A model generated the notes under the pieces. That model saw only the letters and a list, made by a program, of their open reading frames with translations. It made no database searches and was not told where the DNA came from. A stretch of 6,582 nt of DNA, taken from positions 1 to 6,582 of the forward strand of contig DAOVNW010000055.1 in the NCBI GenBank assembly GCA_030630095.1, read 5' to 3'. Made by a program: the position numbers and the translations under genes. Shown here one piece after another: positions 1-6,582 of this stretch. The DNA comes from Candidatus Omnitrophota bacterium. Lineage in GTDB: Bacteria; Omnitrophota; Gorgyraeia; JAGLLT01. How positions within the stretch are numbered: the first letter of the stretch is position 1; each line of letters begins with the position of its first letter.

Positions 1-1449
1 ATGACGCCCGGCAATGATTCTTTTCAGAATGAGTTTATCCGGCTTGCCGGCGGCATTGCTCCAAAATTAGGGAAAGAGGGACAGATCGTAGAAGTTACCA
101 AAGAGGAGTGGATAAAATTTAACCCTGAGGTTATCTATGGCTGTGGAGATGATCGGGAGACGGCTAAGAAATTCTTTGACCGGCCCGGATGGAAGGATGT
201 TGAGGCTGTACAAAATAATAAGATATTCTATTTTCCTTGCGATATGGCCTGTAGAGCCTCTACTCATGCGAGTTATTTTGTAAGCTGGCTTTCTGCCAGG
301 ATTTACGAAGATGAATTTTTCAAAGAAGAGAATCAGATTCTTAAAGATCATATATTTGATTCACATTTGCTTGATTTGGAACTTGAATATATAAAAGAGG
401 CCAGAATTGCATATAGCTATATCTACGATTTTTTAAACAAAACTCTAATCATAGATTTTAAAGAACCTTTATGTATAGTTTCAACTCTCGAGGGAGAACG
501 CAGTGGAATCGAATCGGTTGGGAATCACTATTTACCCCCTCCTTGCTGGGGCATTGCCCACAAGCCCGGGTTAAAGAGATTAGAAGAAAAAAGATATAAA
601 GTTATTGGAAAATCCAGAGATAAAACCAGTTTTCTTGGTACCGGCGCGGATATGGATAATCTTTCTATTAAACGCCGGCGATTTAAAGAGATGGAGATTT
701 ATGCCCTGGTAACTGCCGGTGTTCGATCCAATGCACTCAGGATGTCCAAGGATGAAGGGAAATTTTATGAACCCGGAACCATTAATATCATCCTTTTACC
801 TAATATGGAACTTACATCGCGTGCTATGGTCAGAGCCATCATAAGTGCTACTGAGGCCAAAACTGCCGCTTTGCAGGATATGGATATCAGAAGCAGTTAT
901 TCGGCCCGGTTGCATCAAGCTACCGGCACCGGAACGGATAATATCATTGTTGTTTCCGGTAAAGGCAAACATATTAATAAAGCCGGCGGCCATACAAAAA
1001 TGGGAGAGCTTATTGCCAAGGCGGTGTATGATGGGGTTAAAGAGGCTGTTTATAACCAGAATGGCCTGATTAGAAAACGCAATGTATTCCAGAGACTAAA
1101 AGAAAGGAACATCGGTGTTTTTAGCCTGTTTGCTAAGGCTAAGTTTGATAGTCCTGGGGAAGCTCGCGCCCTGCGCGGGAAATTGGAAGAGATATTACTC
1201 CAATCCAGGTATTCATCTTTCATTACATCATCTTTTGCCTTGAGTGATGATTATGAAAGAGGGCTGATTACTGATTTAAGCGCCTATGACCTCTGGTGTG
1301 AAAATATAGCTGAAGAGATTGCCGGTGGAGAGATTGAAAATATGAAAAATATTATCGGTGATGAGGGCTTGCCCATTGTAATTCACAAAGCGCTAAATGC
1401 TCTAATGAATGGGATCTATTATAAGGAGAAGACAAATGAAGGAAGGTAA
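1..1449 (+). CDS. cbiZ: BtuF-like binding-protein lobe fused to CbiZ adenosylcobinamide amidohydrolase (5' partial)
   Basis: Two parts are visible in 482 residues. Residues about 1-105 look like the C-terminal lobe of a BtuF/FepB-type substrate-binding protein: a G-N-D-S-F-Q-N start followed by LAGG (16-19), the 'EEWIKFNPEVIYG' strand, and an 'NNKIFYFP' strand. Residues about 150-350 are a CbiZ domain, with STLEGERSGI (161-170), VGNHYLPPPCW (173-183), TAGVRSNALR (238-247), ATGTGTDN (307-314) and GGHTKMGELIAKAV (329-342). CbiZ enzymes hydrolyse the aminopropanol amide of adenosylcobinamide to give adenosylcobyric acid for corrinoid salvage. Residues about 355-482 (FALSDDYERGL, WCENIAEEIAGG, ALNALMNGI) look like the tail of the long CbiZ form, recalled from memory. 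The N-terminal binding lobe is missing, so the ATG at base 1 is probably internal and the gene starts upstream. No membrane segment separates the two parts, so both should sit on the same side of the membrane. The stop is TAA at 1447-1449, 2 nt before the next gene. The CbiZ assignment is strong; the cellular location is uncertain. Confidence 0.85.
   Translation: MTPGNDSFQNEFIRLAGGIAPKLGKEGQIVEVTKEEWIKFNPEVIYGCGDDRETAKKFFDRPGWKDVEAVQNNKIFYFPCDMACRASTHASYFVSWLSARIYEDEFFKEENQILKDHIFDSHLLDLELEYIKEARIAYSYIYDFLNKTLIIDFKEPLCIVSTLEGERSGIESVGNHYLPPPCWGIAHKPGLKRLEEKRYKVIGKSRDKTSFLGTGADMDNLSIKRRRFKEMEIYALVTAGVRSNALRMSKDEGKFYEPGTINIILLPNMELTSRAMVRAIISATEAKTAALQDMDIRSSYSARLHQATGTGTDNIIVVSGKGKHINKAGGHTKMGELIAKAVYDGVKEAVYNQNGLIRKRNVFQRLKERNIGVFSLFAKAKFDSPGEARALRGKLEEILLQSRYSSFITSSFALSDDYERGLITDLSAYDLWCENIAEEIAGGEIENMKNIIGDEGLPIVIHKALNALMNGIYYKEKTNEGR
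1439..1446 (+). promoter_or_regulatory. Ribosome binding site of the CobN-like gene
   Basis: The purine run AAGGAAGG ends 5 nt before the ATG at 1452 and overlaps the last codons of the upstream gene. It supports this ATG as the start, as does the signal peptide that follows directly. The arrangement implies translation coupled to, or closely following, the upstream gene. Confidence 0.6.
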
Positions 1450-1451
1450 TC

Positions 1452-1526
1452 ATGTATCTTAATAGATTGAGTAAAGTTTTTATTGGTTTTTTGCTTGTGG
1501 CGATTACAGCTTTGCCGGCATTGGCT
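1452..1526 (+). other. Sec signal peptide of the CobN-like protein
   Basis: Residues 1-25 have a short positive N-region (R5, K8), a hydrophobic core VFIGFLLVAITAL, and an A-L-A site predicting cleavage between A25 and K26. The mature protein then starts with charged KEKEK before the first family strand (IVLLVGESG). Classical CobN has no such leader. There is no lipobox cysteine, so this is a type I signal rather than a lipoprotein signal. Confidence 0.85.
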
Positions 1527-4500
1527 AAAGAGAAGGAGAAGATTGTCCTGCTTGTTGGGGAATCCGGTTCTTATCAAGTAAGTCAGGCCATTTTTGAGGT
1601 GGTTAAGATACCTGAGGTTGATAAGAAATACGATTTCTATCTTTATACTACTAAGGATGTTAACGAAGAAAAGATTAACCGCGAGATTGTTGTTCAGGCT
1701 AAGATTTTCCTCGTAGATACGATGTATCGAGAGGTTACCGATTATGCCATAAAAAATGCCGATTTTAAAAAGACAAGGGTTTACAGCGTGCGCGAAAAGG
1801 CAGATATGGCAGCAACGGAGACTGGAAAAATTATATTTGATCCTCAGTTGAAGAAATATTGTTCACCGCCCAGCAAGGATAATATAAAAAATCTGCTTCT
1901 TTTCCTTCTTAACCGTGACTGCCGTCTTGAAATAGTCTTTGAAGATCCGGTAATGCTTCCTGAGAAGGGCTTTTTCCATCCTGAGTCTCCCCGGATATTT
2001 GAGACATTTACTGGTTATTTAGACTGGTATAAGAAACAGGGGTTTTATGAAAAGGATGATTTTTGGGTAGGGATTGCTGATTATGCTTCCTATGTCAATC
2101 CCGGGGATGCCGGTAAGGTGGTAAGCGCGTTGATCTCTTCCCTGGAAGAGAATAATATCAATGTTCTCCCTGGCTTTGCCTATCCCTCTAAGCCGGAGGG
2201 TCTCTTTTTTGATGAACAAGGAAATACCCGGGTGAATATTATCTGCGGACTTTGCTTTAAGTTCAGCGCCAGCGCTACAGATGAAACCAGCAAGAAATTT
2301 ATGAAGCTTGGGGTTCCTGTTCTTAATTTCATCAGGGTCGGGAGGACTATTTCCGAATGGAGAGAATCCCCGCAAGGATTAGGCCCGGACGAGATTAGCA
2401 GGCAGATCTGTATTCCAGAATTTAATGGGCTGATTGAGCCTTCGGTCCTGGGCGGAAAGGTAGCTATAAGGGATGAGCGTACAGGCAAAGATGTCTACGA
2501 GAATATGCCCATTAAAGAGAATATTGAATTTCTCGTAAGACGGGTAAAGGCATGGAGAAATCTTCAGGTAAAACCGAACAAGGATAAGAAGATTGCCATT
2601 GTTTACTGGAACCATGGGGGAGGGAAGAATATAGGGGCGAGTTACCTAAATGTCTTTAGAAGTTTAGAAGTGATTTTGAAAAGAATGAGAGAAGAAGCTT
2701 ATACAATCAAAGGAGAACTTCCTTCCGAAGAAGAGATTAAAAATCTTGTTTTACAAAGCGGCCGCAATGTCGGTACCTGGGCCCCGGGGGAATTAGAAAA
2801 ACTTATCGCTACTAATAAGATTATACGCTTTCCTTTCTCTAAATATCTTGAGTGGTACAAAAAAATAGATGAAAACTACAAAGAAGGATTAGAAAAGGAT
2901 TGGGGAAATGTAAAAGACTCAAAAATTATGATTAAGGACAATGGGTTTATTATTCCTTATGTAGATTTGGGAAATGTTATCCTTTTGCCTCAGCCCTTAA
3001 GAGGTTGGGGCGATGACCCGATAAAACTCTACCATGACCCGAATATATACCCGCACCATCAATACACCGCTTTTTATCTTTGGCTGAAGAATGAATTTAA
3101 GGCCGATGCTATTGTCTCTTTAGGTAAACACGGTACCCATGAATGGCTTCCGGGAAAGCAGGCCGGTCTTAGCCAATCCTGTCCTCCCGAAGTTCTTATC
3201 CAGGATTTGCCTAATATTTATCCCTATATCGTGGACAACATCGGCGAAGGCATACGGGCAAAGCGCCGCGGCAGAGGCGTGATTATTGACCACCTTATTC
3301 CGGTCTTGAAAAAGGCGGGCAGTTATGAGGAGTATCGCGACTTAGCTGTTTTAATAGATGAATACAATGATGCCCTTACCCGCAGCGCTGAACTGGCTAA
3401 ACAGAAGTTCAAAAGAATTAAAACCCTGGTAAAAAAATTGGGGATGGACAAGGACCTTCTTTTAGAGGAAGTAAATGAAGAAGCAGTGGAGGAGATTGAG
3501 CATTATTTGCTTGATTTACAGGAGGCCAATGTGCCTTATGGTCTGCATACCTTCGGAGTTTCTCCAGTTGGAGAAGAGCTGAAAAGCCTAAGTCAGTTGA
3601 TCAAAGAGAGAAATGAAGAACTCTCTTTAAATGAAATTGAAGAAAAATTAAGCCTTTGCCATCTGGAAATAGACAGGCTCATTACCGGCTTAGAAGGTAA
3701 ATATACCCCTTCAGGTGAAGGTAATGACCCTTTGAGGAATCCCGAAGCTATTCCAACAGGAAGAAACTTTTATGGTTTTGACCCGGCCAAGGTCCCTTCA
3801 AAGGACGCTTACACTTTAGGCAAAAAACAGGCTGAGGAGATGGTCCGGAAATACTTAGATGAAAACGGCGAATATCCGGATAAGATCGGGCTTATTCTTT
3901 GGGCAACAGAAGTCCACCGCAACGAAGGGACACAACCCAGCACCGCGCTTTATCTTTTGGGGATGAAGCCTATCTGGGATAAGAATAACAAGGTAATCGG
4001 GGTTGAACCTATTCCTGGTAGTTTCCTCGGCCGGCCAAGAATAGACGTCCATCTGCAGACATCAGGCTTATTCCGGGATTCTTTTCCCAATGTGATGATT
4101 CTTTTAGATGAGGCGGTACGCCAGGCGGCTCAGATGAAGGATGTTGAAAACTTTATTGCCAAACATAGCCGGAAGATAAAGGCCTATCTCATTGAGAAAG
4201 GATACAGTGAAGAAACCGCTGAAGATTTAAGTTATACGCGCGTCTTTAGCGAAGCGCCAGGCGCTTATATGACCAAACTTCAGGGATTGGTTCCCAGCAG
4301 CGGCTTTTGGGAAAGCGATGAGGAACTTGCCGAGGTCTTTATTCATCACACATCTTATGCTTATGGTAAGAAGCTGTGGGGAAGCCCTTTGAAAAGTGTT
4401 TACAAAAAGAGTCTTGAGGATGTAAAGGTGACTATGCATACCCGTTCTTCCAATGTTTACGGGGTGCTTGACAATGACGATGTCTTTGCCTATTTAGGCG

Positions 4501-5387
4501 GGCTTTCCCTGGCGGTGAAGAAGGTAGCAGGCAAATATCCGGATGTTTTAATATCTGACCAAAAAGACCCTGATTTCGCCCATATCGAAGATATTGAGCG
4601 AACTATCGGAGAGGAACTGCGTGCTCGTTATCTGAATCCCAAATGGATCGAAGGTATGAAAAAGGAGAATTATGCCGGGGCAAGGGCGATGGGCGGGTTT
4701 GTAGAGAATATGTGGGGTTGGCAGGTAGTTACACCCTTTGCTGTTGATAAGACCAAGTGGGAGCAGGTGTACGAGGTCTATGTTGAGGATAAATATGATC
4801 TTGACCTGAAAGAGTTCTTTGATGAGCATAACCCCTGGGCAATGCAGTCAATTAGCGCTCGGATGCTTGAGGCTATTCGTAAAGAATATTGGGATGCTCC
4901 TGAGGAGATAAAAAAGAGATTGGCTGTAGAATATACGATGAGTGTTATTGAAAAGGGTGTTGCCTGCTGCCACCATACTTGTAATAATCCTGCCTTGAAT
5001 CAAATGGTGGTGAACATTATTTCTTTGCCCGGGATATTATCTCCTGAACTGGTAAATCAATTCAAGATGGTTATCTCTAAGGCAGCGGGGATGAGCCTGG
5101 AAGAGGCGGTACAAGAAAGAAAGATATTGCAAAAGAAACTTGCTCAGGTTACCGAAGAAATCCGGCAAGAGGAAAAGGTGATGGAAACTAAAGAGCCGGA
5201 GAAAAAACAGGAAGAAAAGATGGTGAAAGGCAAGAAACCGGAAAAAGAACAAATTGAAGGATATGAAATGGTAGAAGAGAAAAAAGAAGATACAAAACTT
5301 GTTTCCTCCGGCGCAGCGTGGGCAGTGATAATTATTGTTCTCGGTTTTATTGGATTGCTCGTTTTAGGATGGTTTAGGAGAACGTAG
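1452..5387 (+). CDS. cobN: Exported, membrane-anchored CobN/HmuS-family chelatase-like protein
   Basis: This complete 1311-residue protein belongs to the CobN / magnesium-chelatase H-subunit family. Family blocks run in order: IAIVYWNHGGGKNIGA (about 380-395), GNVILLPQPLRGWGDDP followed by H-x-Y-TAFYLWL, GKHGTHEWLPGKQ (558-570), LILWATEVHRNEG, GRPRIDVHLQTSGLFRD (860-876), APGAYMTKLQGLV, YLGGLSLAV (1014-1022) and LNPKWIEGMK (1061-1070). CobN is normally the large cytoplasmic subunit of ATP-dependent cobaltochelatase. This one instead has a signal peptide (1-25, ALA then K), a Lys/Glu-rich spacer (about 1218-1282) and a C-terminal transmembrane helix (1288-1308) ending in RRT, so the body should be periplasmic and tethered to the inner membrane. 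A CCHHTC cluster (1172-1177) follows the core. No AAA+ partner gene is in view. HmuS of Bacteroidota, a membrane-associated relative encoded beside a TonB receptor, has been reported as an anaerobic heme dechelatase. The CbiZ neighbour here points to corrinoids instead. Family is certain; reaction, direction and substrate are inferred. Confidence 0.93.
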   Translation: MYLNRLSKVFIGFLLVAITALPALAKEKEKIVLLVGESGSYQVSQAIFEVVKIPEVDKKYDFYLYTTKDVNEEKINREIVVQAKIFLVDTMYREVTDYAIKNADFKKTRVYSVREKADMAATETGKIIFDPQLKKYCSPPSKDNIKNLLLFLLNRDCRLEIVFEDPVMLPEKGFFHPESPRIFETFTGYLDWYKKQGFYEKDDFWVGIADYASYVNPGDAGKVVSALISSLEENNINVLPGFAYPSKPEGLFFDEQGNTRVNIICGLCFKFSASATDETSKKFMKLGVPVLNFIRVGRTISEWRESPQGLGPDEISRQICIPEFNGLIEPSVLGGKVAIRDERTGKDVYENMPIKENIEFLVRRVKAWRNLQVKPNKDKKIAIVYWNHGGGKNIGASYLNVFRSLEVILKRMREEAYTIKGELPSEEEIKNLVLQSGRNVGTWAPGELEKLIATNKIIRFPFSKYLEWYKKIDENYKEGLEKDWGNVKDSKIMIKDNGFIIPYVDLGNVILLPQPLRGWGDDPIKLYHDPNIYPHHQYTAFYLWLKNEFKADAIVSLGKHGTHEWLPGKQAGLSQSCPPEVLIQDLPNIYPYIVDNIGEGIRAKRRGRGVIIDHLIPVLKKAGSYEEYRDLAVLIDEYNDALTRSAELAKQKFKRIKTLVKKLGMDKDLLLEEVNEEAVEEIEHYLLDLQEANVPYGLHTFGVSPVGEELKSLSQLIKERNEELSLNEIEEKLSLCHLEIDRLITGLEGKYTPSGEGNDPLRNPEAIPTGRNFYGFDPAKVPSKDAYTLGKKQAEEMVRKYLDENGEYPDKIGLILWATEVHRNEGTQPSTALYLLGMKPIWDKNNKVIGVEPIPGSFLGRPRIDVHLQTSGLFRDSFPNVMILLDEAVRQAAQMKDVENFIAKHSRKIKAYLIEKGYSEETAEDLSYTRVFSEAPGAYMTKLQGLVPSSGFWESDEELAEVFIHHTSYAYGKKLWGSPLKSVYKKSLEDVKVTMHTRSSNVYGVLDNDDVFAYLGGLSLAVKKVAGKYPDVLISDQKDPDFAHIEDIERTIGEELRARYLNPKWIEGMKKENYAGARAMGGFVENMWGWQVVTPFAVDKTKWEQVYEVYVEDKYDLDLKEFFDEHNPWAMQSISARMLEAIRKEYWDAPEEIKKRLAVEYTMSVIEKGVACCHHTCNNPALNQMVVNIISLPGILSPELVNQFKMVISKAAGMSLEEAVQERKILQKKLAQVTEEIRQEEKVMETKEPEKKQEEKMVKGKKPEKEQIEGYEMVEEKKEDTKLVSSGAAWAVIIIVLGFIGLLVLGWFRRT
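5103..5297 (+). other. Lys/Glu-rich low-complexity spacer in the CobN-like protein
   Basis: Residues about 1218-1282 are dominated by E, K and Q, with repeated short motifs such as KEPEKKQEEK and KKPEKEQ. They lie between the end of the chelatase core and the membrane helix. The first part (ERKILQKKLAQVTEEIRQEEK) could form a charged helix or coiled coil. The role is inferred as a flexible or rod-like tether holding the catalytic body away from the membrane. Confidence 0.75.
5313..5375 (+). other. C-terminal transmembrane anchor of the CobN-like protein
   Basis: Residues 1288-1308 form an uninterrupted hydrophobic stretch (AWAVIIIVLGFIGLLVLGWF) followed only by RRT. With an exported N-terminus, the terminal arginines would be cytoplasmic by the positive-inside rule, giving a single-pass type I inner-membrane protein. 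Confidence 0.88.
5376..5380 (+). promoter_or_regulatory. Ribosome binding site deciding a GTG start
   Basis: AGGAG ends 6 nt before the GTG at 5387-5389 and lies inside the last codons of the CobN-like gene. It favours the GTG over the next in-frame ATG at 5441, which has no Shine-Dalgarno match and would remove most of the signal peptide. The GTG shares one base with the upstream TAG stop (TAGTG), an arrangement typical of translational coupling. Confidence 0.75.
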
Positions 5388-6582
5388 TGACAGTAAAAAT
5401 TCATCTTAGAATTTACGGGATATTTTGGATAGTTGCCTTAATGTTTACAAGTATATGCTCAGTAAGAGCCGAAGATCAAAGTATTGAATTGGAATCTGAT
5501 TATATAGTGATTACCTCTCAAGATATTCAGGATATGAACGTAAACAGTATAACAGAGCTGTTGAATCAGATTCCCGGAGTAAGCGCCGGAGATACTTCAG
5601 TCAAACTGCGCGGTTCATATGATGTAAAGGTTTTTCTTGACGGAAGGCCGATAAACGATCCTTTGTCGTCTCATCGCGCGATTAAGTGGAATATGGTTTG
5701 TTTGAACAATATTGAGAAAATAGAGATTTATAAAGGAGGAGGCGCTGTTGATTTCGGCGATGGTACCAGCGGCGGGGCAATATGTATTACCAGCAGGAAA
5801 ATTAACAATTCTCAGGGGAAAATTGACGCTATTTTCGGAAATATGGATACCAGCCAATATACCCTGAACTACCAGCATGATTTTTCTCCTTTTGGAATTA
5901 GAGCCGTTGCTGAGTGGTATGAAACAGACCGTTACCGTACCAATTATGATAAACAAAAAAATCAAATAGGATTGAAGGGAAGTTACCGGAAAAATGAGAA
6001 GAGCTTTTTTGATTTGTCTTTGGACTATTCCTTTGAAGAAAAAGGCTGTCCGGGTTTGGAAGCATATCCTTCTTTGCGTTCACGGTCGGAGTCAGAAGCT
6101 TTTGGAGTGAACTTTCTGGGAAATATTGATAAATTAAAGAGCGCGGCGTATTTTAACCAATGCCGCAGGAAAGATACGAATCCTGATAAGAGTTTGCACA
6201 CATCGTTGAGGCACTGGTCCGCGGGTGAAAATATTAACAGTTCTTTGTTTGCGCCTAAAATCGGTAAAGTAAATGCCGGGTTTAGTTTTGAATTTGCCCA
6301 TGTGGAAGGCAATAAAGTTCCCCCCAAAGATGAGCAGGTTTACGGGCTTAAGCTTTCTAAAGATATTACTTTTGATGTTCTACCTTTAAAAATAGGCTTG
6401 GGGGCACGCGGTAATTTTTATTCAAGTTTTCCCGATGTGTTAAACCCGGAGATAAGAATAGGCTATAATTTTCATAACACAGATTTATCGTTTGCCGTGA
6501 GCAGGACAAATAATGTCCCCACTTTCCTTAAACGTTATTACGAAACTTCAAGTACTCAGCCGAATCCTGATTTGGGAATGGA
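5387..6582 (+). CDS. TonB-dependent outer-membrane receptor, probably for corrinoid or tetrapyrrole (3' partial)
   Basis: The frame is open from the GTG to the window edge, giving 398 residues plus two bases. Residues 1-28 are a signal peptide (K4, R8, hydrophobic core, V-R-A then E). DYIVIT (38-43) resembles a TonB box or first plug strand. The plug follows: ITELLNQIPGV (55-65), VKLRGS (72-77), VFLDGRPIND (82-91), IEKIEIYKGGGAVDFGDGTSGGAICITSR (109-137), matching the family's 'vlvDGv', 'veRIEvlrGp' and 'GGvInIiT' elements. After about 140 the sequence alternates as barrel strands, and residues 378-398 (PTFLKRYYETSS, then PNPDLGM) match the family's late 'PTF..RY....GNPdLkPE' element. Receptors of this type usually run about 600-700 residues, so a few hundred are missing. 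The plug resembles BtuB-type receptors in a general way, but no ligand-specific motif was recognised; the ligand is inferred from the CbiZ and CobN-like neighbours. Heme is the main alternative. Confidence 0.9.
   Translation, partial: MTVKIHLRIYGIFWIVALMFTSICSVRAEDQSIELESDYIVITSQDIQDMNVNSITELLNQIPGVSAGDTSVKLRGSYDVKVFLDGRPINDPLSSHRAIKWNMVCLNNIEKIEIYKGGGAVDFGDGTSGGAICITSRKINNSQGKIDAIFGNMDTSQYTLNYQHDFSPFGIRAVAEWYETDRYRTNYDKQKNQIGLKGSYRKNEKSFFDLSLDYSFEEKGCPGLEAYPSLRSRSESEAFGVNFLGNIDKLKSAAYFNQCRRKDTNPDKSLHTSLRHWSAGENINSSLFAPKIGKVNAGFSFEFAHVEGNKVPPKDEQVYGLKLSKDITFDVLPLKIGLGARGNFYSSFPDVLNPEIRIGYNFHNTDLSFAVSRTNNVPTFLKRYYETSSTQPNPDLGM

Noticed and set aside
1..3. ATG at base 1 as the true start of the CbiZ fusion
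   Set aside because: The protein would begin in the middle of a binding-protein fold without its N-terminal lobe, and no upstream sequence is available to show a ribosome binding site; it is more likely an internal methionine.
1160..1182. GC-rich inverted-repeat-like stretch (ctcgcgccctgcgcggga) that could form a hairpin
   Set aside because: It lies inside the CbiZ-family coding region with no T-run after it, so it is not a terminator and is adequately explained by codon content (Ala-Arg-Ala-Leu-Arg-Gly).
5037..5404. Phe/Ser-rich open frames on the minus strand
   Set aside because: They are the reverse complement of the Lys/Glu-rich spacer and membrane helix of the CobN-like protein; the A-rich coding strand alone explains their odd composition.
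5441..5443. ATG as alternative start of the TonB-dependent receptor
   Set aside because: It has no ribosome binding site upstream and would cut off most of the signal peptide, whereas the GTG at 5387 has AGGAG at the right distance and yields a complete signal peptide.
5447..5461. Cysteine at residue 24 of the receptor as a possible lipoprotein lipobox
   Set aside because: The residues before it (T-S-I-C) lack the small Gly/Ala/Ser at -1, and TonB receptors are not lipoproteins; cleavage after V-R-A at residue 28 fits better.
5615..6327. Open frames on the minus strand opposite the TonB-dependent receptor
   Set aside because: The plus-strand frame gives a clear signal peptide, plug and barrel elements through the whole region; the minus-strand frames show no recognisable domain.

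Overview
The window is one tightly packed, co-directional plus-strand operon fragment of three genes with no real intergenic space. The content points to a diderm (outer-membrane) bacterium, probably an anaerobe: there is a TonB-dependent outer-membrane receptor, Sec-type signal peptides, and corrinoid/tetrapyrrole salvage functions. Base composition is moderate and looks similar across the three genes, so nothing suggests a recent foreign insertion. The lineage cannot be fixed from this sequence.

Layout. Positions 1-1449 hold the 3' part of a gene that joins the C-terminal lobe of a BtuF-like periplasmic binding protein to a CbiZ-type adenosylcobinamide amidohydrolase domain; its true start lies upstream. 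Positions 1452-5387 encode a complete 1311-residue CobN/HmuS/BchH-family protein. Unlike cytoplasmic CobN, it has an N-terminal signal peptide, a Lys/Glu-rich spacer and a C-terminal membrane anchor with an Arg-Arg end, which predicts a chelatase-like body in the periplasm tethered to the inner membrane. Positions 5387-6582 hold the 5' part of a TonB-dependent receptor (signal peptide, plug, first part of the barrel) that runs off the window. The junctions are a 2-nt gap and a 1-nt stop/start overlap, so the three proteins are almost certainly made together.

How they may work together (inference): the receptor brings a corrinoid or other metallotetrapyrrole across the outer membrane, the anchored CobN-like protein binds it and may insert or remove its metal in the periplasm, and the binding-protein/CbiZ fusion captures the corrinoid and may trim its side chain before or during inner-membrane import. 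No ATPase partner (CobS/CobT or ChlI/ChlD type) is present here and the periplasm lacks ATP. An ATP-independent role, such as the dechelation reported for the related membrane-associated HmuS of Bacteroidota, therefore fits better than classical cobalt insertion. The substrate (cobamide, cobinamide, heme or other) is not decided by the sequence.

No RNA genes, mobile elements, CRISPR arrays, riboswitches, promoters or terminators were seen. Any cobalamin riboswitch or promoter for this operon would lie upstream of the window.
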